From Paramacrobiotus metropolitanus (lineage: Eukaryota; Tardigrada; Eutardigrada; Parachela; Macrobiotidae): a DNA stretch of 64,000 nucleotides. Position numbers and translations under genes: made by a program. Shown here piece by piece: positions 25,201-36,300 of the stretch (position 1 is the first letter of the stretch; every line of letters begins with the position of its first letter). Location: positions 744,001-808,000 of the forward strand of contig NW_026570263.1 in assembly GCF_019649055.1 (NCBI RefSeq), given 5' to 3'. The notes under the pieces were generated by a model that saw only the letters and a list, made by a program, of their open reading frames with translations, was not told the DNA's origin and searched no databases.

Positions 25201-27555
25201 AATACAGAATTTTTCGGAGCCGGGAGCCGGTGACCGGGCCCTGGTGAGATGCAGCATGGGTACGGTAAGGCTGAGCTACAAGTTGCGCGCAAGCCGATGC
25301 TATCAACAAAAGATGTTATTAAGCAAGTTTGATTATATGATACGCCAAAGCCTCACCTCTATTACCAACGTGAACATCACTGATGATAAGTGGTCGCAGG
25401 CATCGCTCCCGATTGTAGACGGCGGTCTCGGAATTGGAAGCGTCGAGAAGCTTGCCCTTCCGGCCTTTCTGGCCTCAGCTTACTCGGTAGCTCCACTAAC
25501 ATCGGAAATTATTGAATTCGTACCGGACATCTACTGTCGTGATGCTACTGCAGAATGGCTCCAAATAACCCAACATGACCTTCCCCCCTTGGACGCGCGA
25601 CCAGTCCAGAAAGTTTGGGACGATCGCATAATCCGCGACACCTCTTGATCGGCAGCCCTGAACGACATATCCGAGCAGCGAGGCTGCGAGGTGTGAGCAA
25701 GAAAGAAAATGGGGCATGGTTGGGAGCGCTTCCGGTTGCCTCACTTGGCAACCTTCTTACGGACTCCGTGGTAAGAATCGCCGTTGGTTTGCGTCTGGGG
25801 GCACCGGTCTTTACCCCACACCGCTGTGTTTGCGGTGAGTGGGCGAATGCTCGGGGCTACCATGGCCTAAGCTGCAAGAAAAGCCGCGGACGAATCCCTA
25901 CACATAAATGTCTGAACGCCGTTGTGAAGCGCAGCCTCGCATCTGCTGGTTTCGAAAGCGCACTGGAACCGCAAGCTATCTATTCATCAGACAACACCTT
26001 GGGAGATTGGACCAATGCTGGCATGGGCCTCTACTTGCCTCAACACAATGGCCATATCGCGTATTACTGCGACATCCGCACGATCGGGAGCAGTAGCAGC
26101 ACAGGCCGAGCAGGGCAAGACCGAGAAATATCGCGATATCGGCCAGGACTACGTGTTTCGCGCTCTTGGTTTTGAATCGCTCGGACCGCCCGGACCGGAT
26201 GCTGCCCGTAGGATAACGGAATTCGGACGGATGATACGACAAAAAACCGGCGAAAAACGAGCCACGGAGTATCTTCGCCAGCGGAGCAGCATCGAAATCC
26301 AACGAGGAAATGCGGCATCGATCTTGGGGACAGCGCCGATAGGGGCAAATTTAGACCAAATTTTCTCTGTGATTAAGCCGTCTCTGTCGATTGATGCGAT
26401 CGTTTCTGAAGTTATTGTGAAAGTTTTCTGAATTTCATTGTACATTTCAGTTATCGGTGGTTTGTAACTGTTGTATGTGGTCATTCCAAATGCGGAGCCT
26501 ATTTTCATTTGGCAGAAGTGCTGGCGTTTAATATAGAAATTCTACAATAGTACTCGTATATACTGTAATTTCAATGTTCCAGTTGTATTTATGCAGTCAG
26601 CGTTCCTTTGATGCAGACCTTGATGCAAATCAGACGCACCTGGAGACAGCTGGAGGAGTTGATTGTCAGCAGTCTGGTGGGACGTAATGGAAGTCGCCTG
26701 GCTCGATGACAGACCGGTAGCGGCGGTACGGCACGTGGCATACCGCTCCAGTATCCTCTGCAGAGCTGCACCTGTCCAGTCCCTGCTGGCGGCGTCGACG
26801 ACAATGAAAGTGCACCGATGCGGATCCGGCCCGATGCGCAGATGGAAACGACAGTTCTCCTCCATGCGCTTATACGCCAACATCCCGGCCCCGGCCAGTG
26901 CCGCCGATGGCTGAATAGGGTACACTTGCCGGAAGCTGTCGATCAACTGGGAGGCATCGGCCGTTGTGCGTGTGTTGAAGACGCATTGCGTCCGAGCATT
27001 CGCATTCAGGAGGATTTCATGCCGCGTGTACAGAACACCGGTCGTCGTTCTTGCCAGCAGCGGTGGTTCGGCGAATGGCAGTCGGCTCATGATCTGACAC
27101 CAGTCGACAACGGCAATATCGTTACCATTACCAGACGCAGCTGCATGATTCTTCCTTGACAGGTTTAAATTTGTGCTGATAAAATACATTCTGCATTCGC
27201 AGTCGAAATACAGGACAGTGGCCGGCCGGAAGCGGAAGGGCCCGTCGTAGTGGTCACGGAGAGCGACGAAGACCGGCATGTTGTGCGACTCGCTGAAATG
27301 CATATCCAGCGACATTAACGGCAGCGGCCAGACGTGTGACGCGTGCATGTAGCGTGCAGCCGCCCCGGCCCGGCGGGCGTCAAAGTCCACCAGCACGTGC
27401 TCATCGCGAATGTCCTGGATGTATCCCAACCAGCACTCCTCCTGCCCTGCAGTACCAGCTGTATGCATCCGCACCGCTACAGTATTTTGGTAATTGATCG
27501 ACTCTGCGCCAACCAAAAGCCGTCGAAATCCCGGATTAACCAGCCTGCAATCCAT
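19201..27555 (-). CDS. F-box protein with Tudor/Agenet-like N-terminus (F-box paralogue 1, intact)
   Basis: Exons 27555-26640, 23745-23577, 20310-19564 and 19330-19201 join in exact phase to 653 residues; the start is an ATG with purine-rich context (aaaATGG). Residues about 28-125 contain a Trp/Val/Asp pattern (WLGYIQDIRDEHVLVDFD, then HVWPLP, then GPFRFRPATVL) suggestive of a Tudor/Agenet-type fold; this is inference. Residues about 340-380, across the intron 2 junction, match an F-box (LPLVLLTEILEVLDLHSQ then RVCALWQAIL), so the protein may be a substrate receptor of an SCF ubiquitin ligase. The 280-residue C-terminus (DDWEPVRRRFMWA, KVAAVHARWC) is conserved in paralogue 2 but unknown to me. 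The last intron has a GC donor (AACAA|GCAAGT) and AATAAA signals just inside it. Introns 1 and 2 (2.9 and 3.3 kb) carry antisense RLE copies. Confidence 0.8.
20311..21500. other. Non-coding part of F-box 1 intron 2
   Basis: AT-rich intronic DNA. I see no gene, no clear terminal repeats and no tandem array in this part. Confidence 0.5.
21539..22451 (+). mobile_element. RLE-family retrotransposon fragment (copy 5) inside F-box 1 intron 2
   Basis: A 310-codon frame begins upstream of the CCHC region (ALPVASLGTLVDDAGLRIAV). It continues through a knuckle-like region (HGLSC present, first Cys pair altered), KRPDGLSLFPW...WDETVCDT and VALETMGSCGE. A frameshift near 22330 moves the end (WQRISVGIQRGNAASVLGT) into another frame. 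The second catalytic motif reads DET instead of DVT. Opposite orientation to the host gene. Confidence 0.75.
22800..23335 (+). mobile_element. RLE-family retrotransposon fragment (copy 6) inside F-box 1 intron 2
   Basis: The 185-codon frame opens in the region just after the CCHC knuckle (FSAGRHARHGGLNSIVCRS). It keeps RRPDGCTTFAW...WDVTCVDTVAPSHI and FLRQRLSIEIQRGNAVSV to the stop, without internal frameshift. It is nearly identical to the copy starting near 61560, so both belong to one recently active subfamily. Confidence 0.75.
24037..26431 (+). mobile_element. RLE-family retrotransposon with RT remnants (copy 7), split by a MITE, in F-box 1 intron 1
   Basis: The longest copy of the family. 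It shows the RT palm (SGIQQGDPLSPLLYC near 24110-24160; catalytic motif FLDDD near 24208), then connection/thumb segments (YLGAPLHDD; IPAHQALYLLR). After the MITE at 24549-25225 come LPIVDGGLGIGSVEKLALPA, the CCHC knuckle (CVCGEW...HGLSC), a damaged nuclease core and RSSIEIQRGNAASILGT near 26280-26330. Several frameshifts separate the pieces, so it is a dead but nearly full-length 3' two-thirds. Antisense to the host gene. Confidence 0.8.
24549..25225. mobile_element. MITE, ~680 bp, inserted in RLE copy 7
   Basis: Long inverted termini: the left runs from TCCCGGCTCC (24549) through TTGCAGGAAGAC and CATCGGCCATGGTTGAGTGG to about 24655. The right is its reverse complement, about 25115-25225, with scattered mismatches. 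The insertion splits the RT coding sequence between LYLLR and ALVRCSM. I could not assign a convincing target duplication. The AT-rich interior has no transposase. Confidence 0.75.
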
Positions 27556-29340
27556 TTTAAGCTGCAACAAGGAAACAAATCACTGCCTTCATGTAGAACG
27601 GGTTCTCTGCTGAGTCTGCTCCATGAAGATAATAAGTACTAATATGGAACAACAAAAGAAACAACAAACATTTAAAACAGATTTTTTACATACTTAAATA
27701 TAAAAATGCATCAGTTATTATGCGGCGGGATCTGCTACGTGAATAAAATCTATTATTTAATATAAATCTACTAGAGCACAATTATTACTGTTTAATAACT
27801 GTATAAATGCTAAGTAGCATAATTTGTGTATTTATTGTATTATTGTATAATCGGATGCTGTTCGAGTCGTATAGCAACATAATATCTATAATTACAGTGC
27901 TGTAACATAATAATTATAATATAATTATTTGTCAGCTCAGTCAACCATATTATGGTTGACTGAGCTGACAAAAAACTGAATTTAAATTTTATTCCAGTCG
28001 TATAACTGGTGATGTACGAAAAGTACGAGCAGTGTAGAAGTACTCGTAGTCGTAGAACAGGACGATCCATAGAAAAATCGTGGAACAGCGTTTAAATTTA
28101 ACGACGCGATCGAGCCTTGTCGTGCATTAAGTAAATATTATACACTTTTGATGCGCACCAGTTAACGAAAAAAAGCAACGTCGCTACGGTATTAAAACAT
28201 TTTTATATATAGATACTGTAAATGTATGTATAGATATAAAGCTGAAACTCGTGCGAGTTTCCGATGAAGCGCAGCTGTGCGGAATACCAGTGTTCTTGGC
28301 AGCGTTAAGAGCAGCTGACTGCGCTGTGTTCCTGTGGGGCCGAGATCTTGACGAACTGTTCTTGATCTTTAGCAGTTGACATTTATAGTTCATTCATGTC
28401 TACAAGACTGATCATGTAGAAACTGCGAACATAATTATATAGTTCAAAAATCAAAACATGGTAATGCATGATGCATGTGCAGAAATGAGTCAAATGACAT
28501 CCGTACGCTGTGAGTGCGATGTATACAGAACACGAATACGAGCCAAAATGTATACACAAACACTGCAGAGTGCAGATGAATAATAGTAAAATTATGCGCA
28601 TATAAATCCACTAAACGTACTGTATTGTATGCACTCGTATACATACAGGATAATAATAATATTAGTAAAGATTACTAGAAGCACTGTACAGTGTACAGTA
28701 GGTACGTAAATGCTGAAACGCCAGGTGCGTCGAGTCCGTCACAGATTAGAATTTAGAACACTTGGATGCCTGCATCATGTCCTTAATGTAACATTATTGA
28801 TAATTAACGATAATAGACATTTTTCGCAACTGCTCCACTTAACCATAGCACTACACTTAACCATACGCTATGGTTAAGTGCGAGCGTATGGTAAGTGCGG
28901 ATACCATACAAATTCGTTGTATGGTAGCTGACTTCCAAAGGCTCCTCTTAGTTCCCATACACTTTAACTTCGTTAGAGCTAAGCTTTTCTAGCACAGAAA
29001 ACATCGGAGAACTTGAATTTTAATGTTCCAAAGGATGCCATACCGTGTAGCACGAGAAAAAAATTAAATACGAAGACCTCTAGAAAACAACTGCGCTGGT
29101 TTTAAGGTATCCTGTACACTGTCACTCCGATGGCGGTGTCTAGCTACACGATAAGGTATGGTTAAGGTATGGTTATGGTGTCTTTTGCGAAAAGCCTCTA
29201 TTAGAGGCTTTTAACAGTGAACAGTTAACAGTGAACAGTGATGAGTTAACAGTGAACAATATGCTCAACTGCTCAAGGATCTCGAGCTACACAACTCCAA
29301 GTACCGTATGCTTCATAAGAGAAATACGTTCCGTATTCCG
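27556..29340. other. Gene-free spacer with hairpins
   Basis: No gene supported. It includes the 23-bp-arm hairpin at about 27928-27973, an imperfect inverted repeat near 28840-28900 (ACTTAACCATA / TATGGTTAAGT) and a small hairpin near 29187-29213 (AAAAGCCTCTA). Confidence 0.5.
27928..27973. repeat. Near-perfect 46-bp palindrome
   Basis: TTTGTCAGCTCAGTCAACCA then TA is mirrored by TATGGTTGACTGAGCTGACA then AA with essentially no loop. It would extrude as a cruciform or mark a tiny foldback insertion. Confidence 0.8.
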
Positions 29341-29345
29341 TATTA

Positions 29346-29578
29346 CTAGGGGGAATCCATAAATTACGTACGCAAAAAAACACGGTTTTTTCACCCCTCC
29401 TTCCCCCTTCGTAGCGGTCCGTCACGTTTGCTTGAGCCCTCGCCCTGGTTCGTTCAATCGTAATACATGGAGCTGACCACCCCCTCCCCGTGGGTTCGCC
29501 GGGGTCGTCACAGCTTGTCACATTTTTTGGGCCCGTCCCTCCCTGGTTCGCTGCGTACGTATTTTATGGACCCCCCTA
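29346..29578. mobile_element. ~230-bp MITE with GGGGG..TCCATAAA termini
   Basis: The left end TAGGGGGAATCCATAAATTA and on is matched by the right end in reverse complement (TAGGGGGGTCCATAAAATAC). Arms are about 28 bp. Termini of this kind are familiar from animal TIR elements. The interior is GC-rich and non-coding. A TA duplication is possible but not provable. Confidence 0.7.
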
Positions 29579-30045
29579 AATATACGGAATAAGAAACCGG
29601 GAAAGCGTAGTGCATATTTGCAACGTCTGGAGCCACCATAATTCGACTTTTTGAGTAGTACCAGTTATGGCTGTTCTGTATATCAAATTATCAATGAACA
29701 GACGCGGTAACGATTCAAATATTTCGTAACGACGCCCATCGTAGCGTCGCTAGTGCCCCCATTTAGCGACAGCAGTCCGCAAGAAGACCGACCACGGGCG
29801 GCACCTACTGCAGAAATAGCAGCGGTGCAGTGCAGCTCGTTGCGGTTGGTCGCTTCTGTCACCGGATGACCGCCACCCCGTCGCGCACGGCCAATCCTCT
29901 ACCTTGATGTTCACGGGCGGCTGCCATATCCGCAGCCATTGTTATAAAAGAACTTTCTTAGGTTTCTTAGGTTCACTGCGTATGTGTAGACTGTAATAAG
30001 CACACTACTGTATTAAGTACTGTAATAAGCAATTGAAGTACTACT

Positions 30046-30205
30046 GTAAGGCCTCGTCCCGAATTCGAAGCGAATCTCGTTGCGATACAGCAACTTCACC
30101 TCGCGAGGTGGCTTCGCGTGCCGTATCTGTAGGCGCGGCCACTGCATACTGCATACAGCCACCGTACCATAGCGCGATTCGCTTCGAAATCGGGACGAGG
30201 CCTAA
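30046..30205. mobile_element. ~160-bp MITE, termini GGCCTCGTCCCGA
   Basis: AGGCCTCGTCCCGAATTCGA and on at the left pairs with the reverse complement at the right (TAGGCCTCGTCCCGATTTCG). Arms are about 28 bp and the interior is non-coding. Confidence 0.75.
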
Positions 30206-30598
30206 AATGTTAAAAATCAATTAAGCGATGGAAATGTGCATTCAGTTACTAAGTATTCTTCTGCTTGCTCATTTTTCAACACCCACTACTGCTCCCGCCA
30301 TCCAACGCAACAACACCTTTTAATGCCAGATAAATAATTCGTACAACGCGAAGACAACACAGCACCACCCGATTAGCGCAACACGTGAAATGAAAGCTTA
30401 GCACCACTGACCACTTCCGGCTCGACCCCGTCGGGCCCGATGCTATCATGCTAACAAAACTTCAAAAAATCAACCGTGAACGAATTAAATCCGAATAATC
30501 AACAATTTCCGCCCTCTTTCCACAACCGCGTTTCTTATAAAGCGCCTCTCGCCATCAAGAAAACCAAAAGCAGAAAAGTAAAGATTGATCCGTTCCGT

Positions 30599-32354
30599 TC
30601 AAGCGTCCTTCTTTCGTTTGCGCAGCGGGTCGGAGGCGACATCGCGAGCGACGCGCTTCTTGCTGGGCTGGTCCGCTTGAGCATTGGCGTTAGCGTTGGC
30701 GTGGACGTTGGCCACCAACACCGACGCGTGATGATGCTGCTGGCCGCCCGCGTGCGACGCTTGGCTGCTGTTGGTGCTGCTCTGGATGACGCTGGCCCCG
30801 GCCCGGCCAGCGCCGCGCGGTGGCCTGCGACAGCTGCGCCCGCAGGTTGTACATCTCCCGCTCCAGGTGGCTCATGTTGTCGATCTGCCAAAAAAACCAC
30901 ACGAAAATACAGAAATTAAATTGTAGAATACAGAATAAAATAAAAATAGCAATTACCGAATTTAACACAGTAGACTTTATTACAATTAATGAGAGAATCA
31001 ATAATGAAACTGATAAATGAATAAAATGTATGTTAAATTGCTCGGCCACCTTGTTCCAGTCGCCCTTGCACATCTTCAGGGCCTCCAGCAGCAGCAGCGT
31101 CTCCTGCTCCGTCCATTCGCGACCCACTTTACCCTGTAATTAGCACCAAGATATGCTGAATATTCCGGCGGTTGTGTCAACAAACAAACGCACTGGCCCG
31201 GTACGCACCCTGGCCGCCGAGCGCTTGATGTGGCTGCCGGCGCGCAGACCGTAGCTGGGACCGGCGTTCTCCCCGCCGCCCGGCGCCGGTGCCCCGGCGG
31301 CGGCGGCGTCGGCCTCCTGCTGCTCCTTGGTGACGTCGTTTAGCTTGCAGATGTAGTCGGCGTTGGCGCTGGGCAGGCCCTGGTGCTTGACGGGCTGCAG
31401 CGGCTGGATGCCCACCGGCGTGTCCAGCAGGATGTTGTAGTGCGCTGTGTTGCTGTTGTCAAAGAAATTATCCATTAAAATAACAAATCAGCCTCATAAT
31501 ACAGCTATCAACTGCATCAAATAAATTCGAAACAGTATTCCGCTGTTCAAATAAATACATGCGGTTACTCAAAAGCGAAAAAGTAAGCACAATTTAATGA
31601 CGTTATCACGTATGTTAACGAAAATACCTGCCAAATTAAGGAAATTTTCAAATACTCAATCAAATAATTTATGACGTTAAATCAACAAATTCAAACATTA
31701 ATCATTCAACCTTGTCAAAATTAATTATTAATTAAAAATCGAATCAAAAACTGAAATAAACACGTCAGAAAATTTACAGAAATTTACCTATCGTAACCAT
31801 GCCGAATAATTGGGAATTAATTTATTAAGCTCTGCGGGGAAACCTCACGGATGCGATGGCGCTGATCCTTTTCCTGCGAGAAAATTTGCCGAAACGCCGT
31901 CGCCGCAGGCGGGGGCGCGTGCGACGCGGACAGACTGCTGTAGTCGTCCAGATCGCTCAGCTCGGCTCCTTGCGCTTAAGACTGCTTCCTGACGCGCCCG
32001 ATTTGGACGAGCTAGCGCTCCTGTATTCGAAAAAATTATTAGCTACCTGATTCTTTCGAACTATGCGACGACTGAGGCAAACATACACTAAGAACTGAGA
32101 AACTGCCATTAGAAGTGAAGCAGCTGAATGACTCACCTGCCAGGCGCAGGAGCTGGCGAGCGCTTGTTGGACGACGACACTCACGACAGATCGGCGTTGC
32201 GACTGGAGGCCCCCGTTCCTGACGCACTGCTGTTGCGGGAAGGAGCGGGCGGTGAGGACTGGCGGCTGCGCTTGTTTTTGTTGGCCGTCTGGCTGCTGCT
32301 GCTGCAGGAGGTCCCCGCTTTCTGGCTACTCTTACTCGCGCGACTCCCTTCCAT
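30599..32354 (-). pseudogene. Broken SMARCC-like (SWI/SNF subunit) SANT gene
   Basis: Exon-like pieces with consensus splice sites: 32354-32137 (Ser-rich N-terminus homologous to the plus-strand neighbour), 32020 to about 31830, 31452-31209 (YNILLDTPVGIQPLQP), 31133-31050 ([17 protein letters not shown], then DWNK, the start of a SANT domain) and 30884-30599 ([15 protein letters not shown], later SKKRVARDVASDPLRKRKK). The two middle pieces match the segment before and at the SANT domain of SMARCC/BAF155-170/Moira, a core chromatin-remodeller subunit. The rest of the SANT domain and the following region are missing. An in-frame TGA follows NADLS in exon 1, and frameshifts occur near 31945 and 30810. 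The SWIRM domain is not seen. A diverged functional gene with assembly errors is the alternative. Confidence 0.6.
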
Positions 32355-33320
32355 TGATGATTGACGCTGACGCCTCACGGGCTCAACGCATCCAGGAATT
32401 CGAAACCAACACAACTAAGAATTCCCTCGTTATGGTTGACACATTTAGCTTGGCCGTTTGTGTTGTCAAACTTTTCGACTGCGCCAAATGCAAAACATCC
32501 GCAAAAGGAAAAATAAAAAAATAAATAACTATTTATAAATATTGTTTATAAATTGTAAATAATAAATTACTGTACAGTGTACAATGTACAGTAAGTACTG
32601 ATTTTCTGTTTGAATGACGTGCGGATTTACGTATCACACTCAGTTGTCAGCTACAGGGATTTTGCTACAAACACAGTAGCATCAAAAGTACTTACCATTA
32701 ATTCAAGACAGTGCAACAGCGACTCGTTGTACAGGAAAATTGCATACGTCATAACGTACAGTTTTGAAACATATTATTTATTGGATGCGCAGTGTTGTCT
32801 CTTTCGAGTCTGGCGGCTTATACGTTGTGCTGTGGACGCGATGTCAAACTCGACGAGTACCGCACCGTCTCTGTACTCCCTGCAAGCCAGTGAACGACGT
32901 CTCAGTTCTCAGGCTGCAGCTTTCAGTCTGACGGCGCCGTTTTGCTGTATTTTTACAATCTCTCCGTTTCATCTTTTTGCCATTGTTCGAAAATTGTTTT
33001 CGGAAATTTCTTTTGAAATGACTTATCTGGTTCCTGTATTGACAGACGGGATCGACGGACATGCGGGTTATGCTGCCCTGATGGAAAAATCCCAACTGGC
33101 TTGATTCATGCCAGTTGGGCTGTTTCGATCAGCGCTGTCAACCTGCAACTGCAGCATTTGACTCTGCCATTTGCCACTTTTTGGATTTTGTAGTTTGTAC
33201 GTCCAATATTTTCTTGATATCATCCAGCTGCTGATCAGCCATTACGAGGGAATTTTTGTTCATGCTGTTTTTGATTTCCTGAATGCGTTGATTTCGTTAG
33301 GCGTCAGAGCGTAATCATTA
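32355..33320. promoter_or_regulatory. Head-to-head intergenic region (likely bidirectional promoter)
   Basis: The 0.97-kb interval separates the start codons of the two divergent homologous genes. I see AT-rich DNA near 32510-32600 and a GTACAGTGTACAATGTACAG repeat near 32572. The 164-codon frame at 32610-33104 has no protein-like pattern and was not called. No core promoter element was identified. Confidence 0.4.
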
Positions 33321-36300
33321 ATGGAGACGCGTCGCTCGAGTGACAGCAGCCAGAGCGCGGGACCCTCCGGCTGCAGCAGCAGTCAGACGGCCACAAAGCG
33401 CAGCCATCCCTCCCCGCCCGACGTCGCCCGCGACATCATGGCGTCGGGAACCGGCGCTACCACCAGCCATGGGGAGCTGGCGCAGGCCAAGCGATCACCC
33501 GCCCGAGCGCACCAGCCATCTTCTGCGACGGCGGCCGCCAGTGGCGAGGGTGAGGACGACGGCAGTCTGCTGCACGCCAGCGACTCGCATCCCGAACCCG
33601 GCACACTGCCCGCGGGGAAGACAGGCCGCAAGCAGAAGGCGGTTGTGCAGCAGCCCGTGAAGGATCCGGAATCCGGGCAACTATACCGTTGTTTGGTGAT
33701 TGACTATGGTAAGCAGAGCCGTGTACAAGGTGTAGACTGTGTCACTGTACAATACTGTGAATTATTTGTCAATCGTTCATTTATATTGGTTTGGTGCAGA
33801 ATATTGATTATTAAATTGTTTCTAAGAGATACAGTTTATTCAGCTACAAGAAAATTATGAAGTAAGTCTGTGTTAATTGCAGAGCAGGAAAATGAGAGTG
33901 AGAAATATCCTTTTATAACGGAAAAGACGGTATCGGCTGAAGCGTTATTGACTCAGTTAAAACTTGAGGAGAACTCCTTGGAGAAGTTCGGCGTAACACC
34001 GGTGGAGGATGCTGTTGCCCACATTGTGCAGTCACGGAAGAGAGTGTATTTACCGTGCACGGAGTCCGAGAATGGTTTGGAGAGCGTTAAGCGGTAAGTT
34101 CAAATTAACCTTTTTATCAAATAATTATGTCACAATTACCAGTTTATTTTGTTGATGTTATTCTTGCAACGCTGAAGGCCATACTCCACCAGAATAAAAA
34201 TTTATTTTATTCATCATAAAATAATGATGAATTTATAATTTTATTTTATTCATCATAAAATAATGACGGATTTTGGAAACAGTTTTCACTGACTGGTGTG
34301 CGAAAAACTACTAGTAATATCTCGTGCGGACGTGGATATCTGTACTTCGTACTGTTTCAGTATTTGATTAGTCGGATTTTTTACAGCTCTTTACGACAAA
34401 AATTGATTAAGAACGCATTCAAATTCGAAATCGAGGATTTTGCCAATGAGGAGGGATTTAAGGACTTTATAAAGAAGTGGTAAGTGTGTTGTTGAGACAG
34501 AACTTGCAGCTAGTCATGCAGCACTTGGCCAACTATGAGAAGATCCCTGTATTGCTTTTTTGTAGCGCGGAAAAGGATAAAGGTGATGCGACATGGTTCG
34601 CAGGAGTCTTGGCAGAAGCCAGCCGTGACGTAGATGTCAGCGAGGTGATAGATGTTCCCGGTCATATCGAGCGCCAACTGCTGCTGCATGATCGCGAGGC
34701 GTTGTATGGGGAAATAGTGACGGCGATTAGGCAGAACCATTTGGATGAAATGGACAAGATCCGACAGGCAGAACCGCGTCAGCTGAAGTTGCTGCGCCAG
34801 CGGTTGATCCAGGAGCGCCTGCAGTTCCAGTCCGAGCAGGAGGCGAAGGCGCGCCTGGCCGCCCAACAGCAGACGCAGCAGCAACACGGCCCCATGGCGT
34901 CCCTGGGCGTGGCCGCCCCCGCCCCCTCCGCCTCCATCCCGGGTGGCCTACCGCCCTGCTCCGCCGGAATGGGCCCGACACCGCCCCGAGGACCGCTTGC
35001 GGCGCAGACGCCAATCCACGGCATGACGGACGCCGGGATGACGGTGCACCCTTCGGCCCTCGGTTTCCAGACCATTGTGGACTCCGGCACCCGCACTCAT
35101 GATCCCCAGAGCTTCCTGTCAGCCCACGCTCTGCAGCAGCACCCTCCGCCCGTACAGCCGCAGTTTACCGCGTCGCACCGGCGCGACATGGACGGCGCGG
35201 CGGCCCGGGGACCGAATTTCGGGATGGCGATGCCGGAAGCAGTGGGGGTTTCGTTTTCGCGTCAGACACCCGTGTACGAATCCGAGGAACACGCCATGAG
35301 GATGTCGGAGGGCTATCCGGGGATGTCCGTCAATCTCCCGGCGCAGCAGTCCCCGCCCTTCCAGCCGCAGTTCACCGAGTCGCACTGGCGCGACATGGGC
35401 AGCGCGGGTGCCCAGGAACCGAATTTCGGGATGGCGATGCCGGAAGCAGTGGGGTTTCGTTTTCGCGTCAGGCATCCGTGTACGAATCCGAGGAATACGC
35501 CGTGAGGATGTCGGAGGGCTATCCGGGGATGTCCGTCAATCTCCCGCAGCAACAGCCCCCGCCCTTTCAGCCGCAGTTCGCCGCGCTACAGCAGCGCGGC
35601 TTCGGAGGCGCGGCGGCCCCGGGCTACTTCGGCCCGACGCAGCTGTGCCCGTCCGGAATGATTTCGGTGCCGGCGCCCATGGGCGGGCAGCCGCCGGCGG
35701 GGTACCAGGCACATTTTGCCGGCGCGGAGAGAGCTGGAGCGACCTTCGGGATCGGGACGCAGGATGAAGGCGGACAGAGCGGACAGATGTCGCAGCCGCA
35801 CACTGTATCCCCGCAGCCACCACCATCCATTCCGCCGCCCCCGATGCAGGGCCAGACGTATCCCGTGCCGCAGGAAGGCTATTCCGGCGTGCAGCCGACG
35901 CTGCCGCAGCAGCGTACCGCGCCCATGCCGTCAGGTGAGTTGCGCACGCCGTAGCTGTGCTATCTGGTATGGATGCCATTTCAGATCCAATAGCAGTTAA
36001 TAATAATCAATAAAATGAAGGCAGCGGTGGTCTACGGTTGTATTTCATTGTGTTTCATTAAGGCTGATTGATGCATGAAAAAAATAATTTTTGCTAAGGA
36101 CTTGTTTTGTTTGGTATTGTACTGATAAGATCTGTGCGTTGCAGGTGAGAGTGTGTACGGGCCGAACGTGGCGGCCGGCCAGGGACCGCAGCAACGCCCA
36201 CCGCTGTCCTATGCGGCAGCTGTCCAGTTGCCGGCCTCGCCGCATCTGAGTCAGCCGCGGAGCACGGCGCCCGCGCATTCCGGGCCGCGGGCCACGGTGC

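Noticed and set aside
19201-27555. Bacterial contamination or recent transfer from bacteria for the GC-rich genes
   Set aside because: All called genes have multiple GT-AG introns with consistent phases and metazoan domain architecture.
32610-33104. 164-codon plus frame in the divergent promoter region
   Set aside because: No domain, no protein-like composition, no splice context; likely chance.
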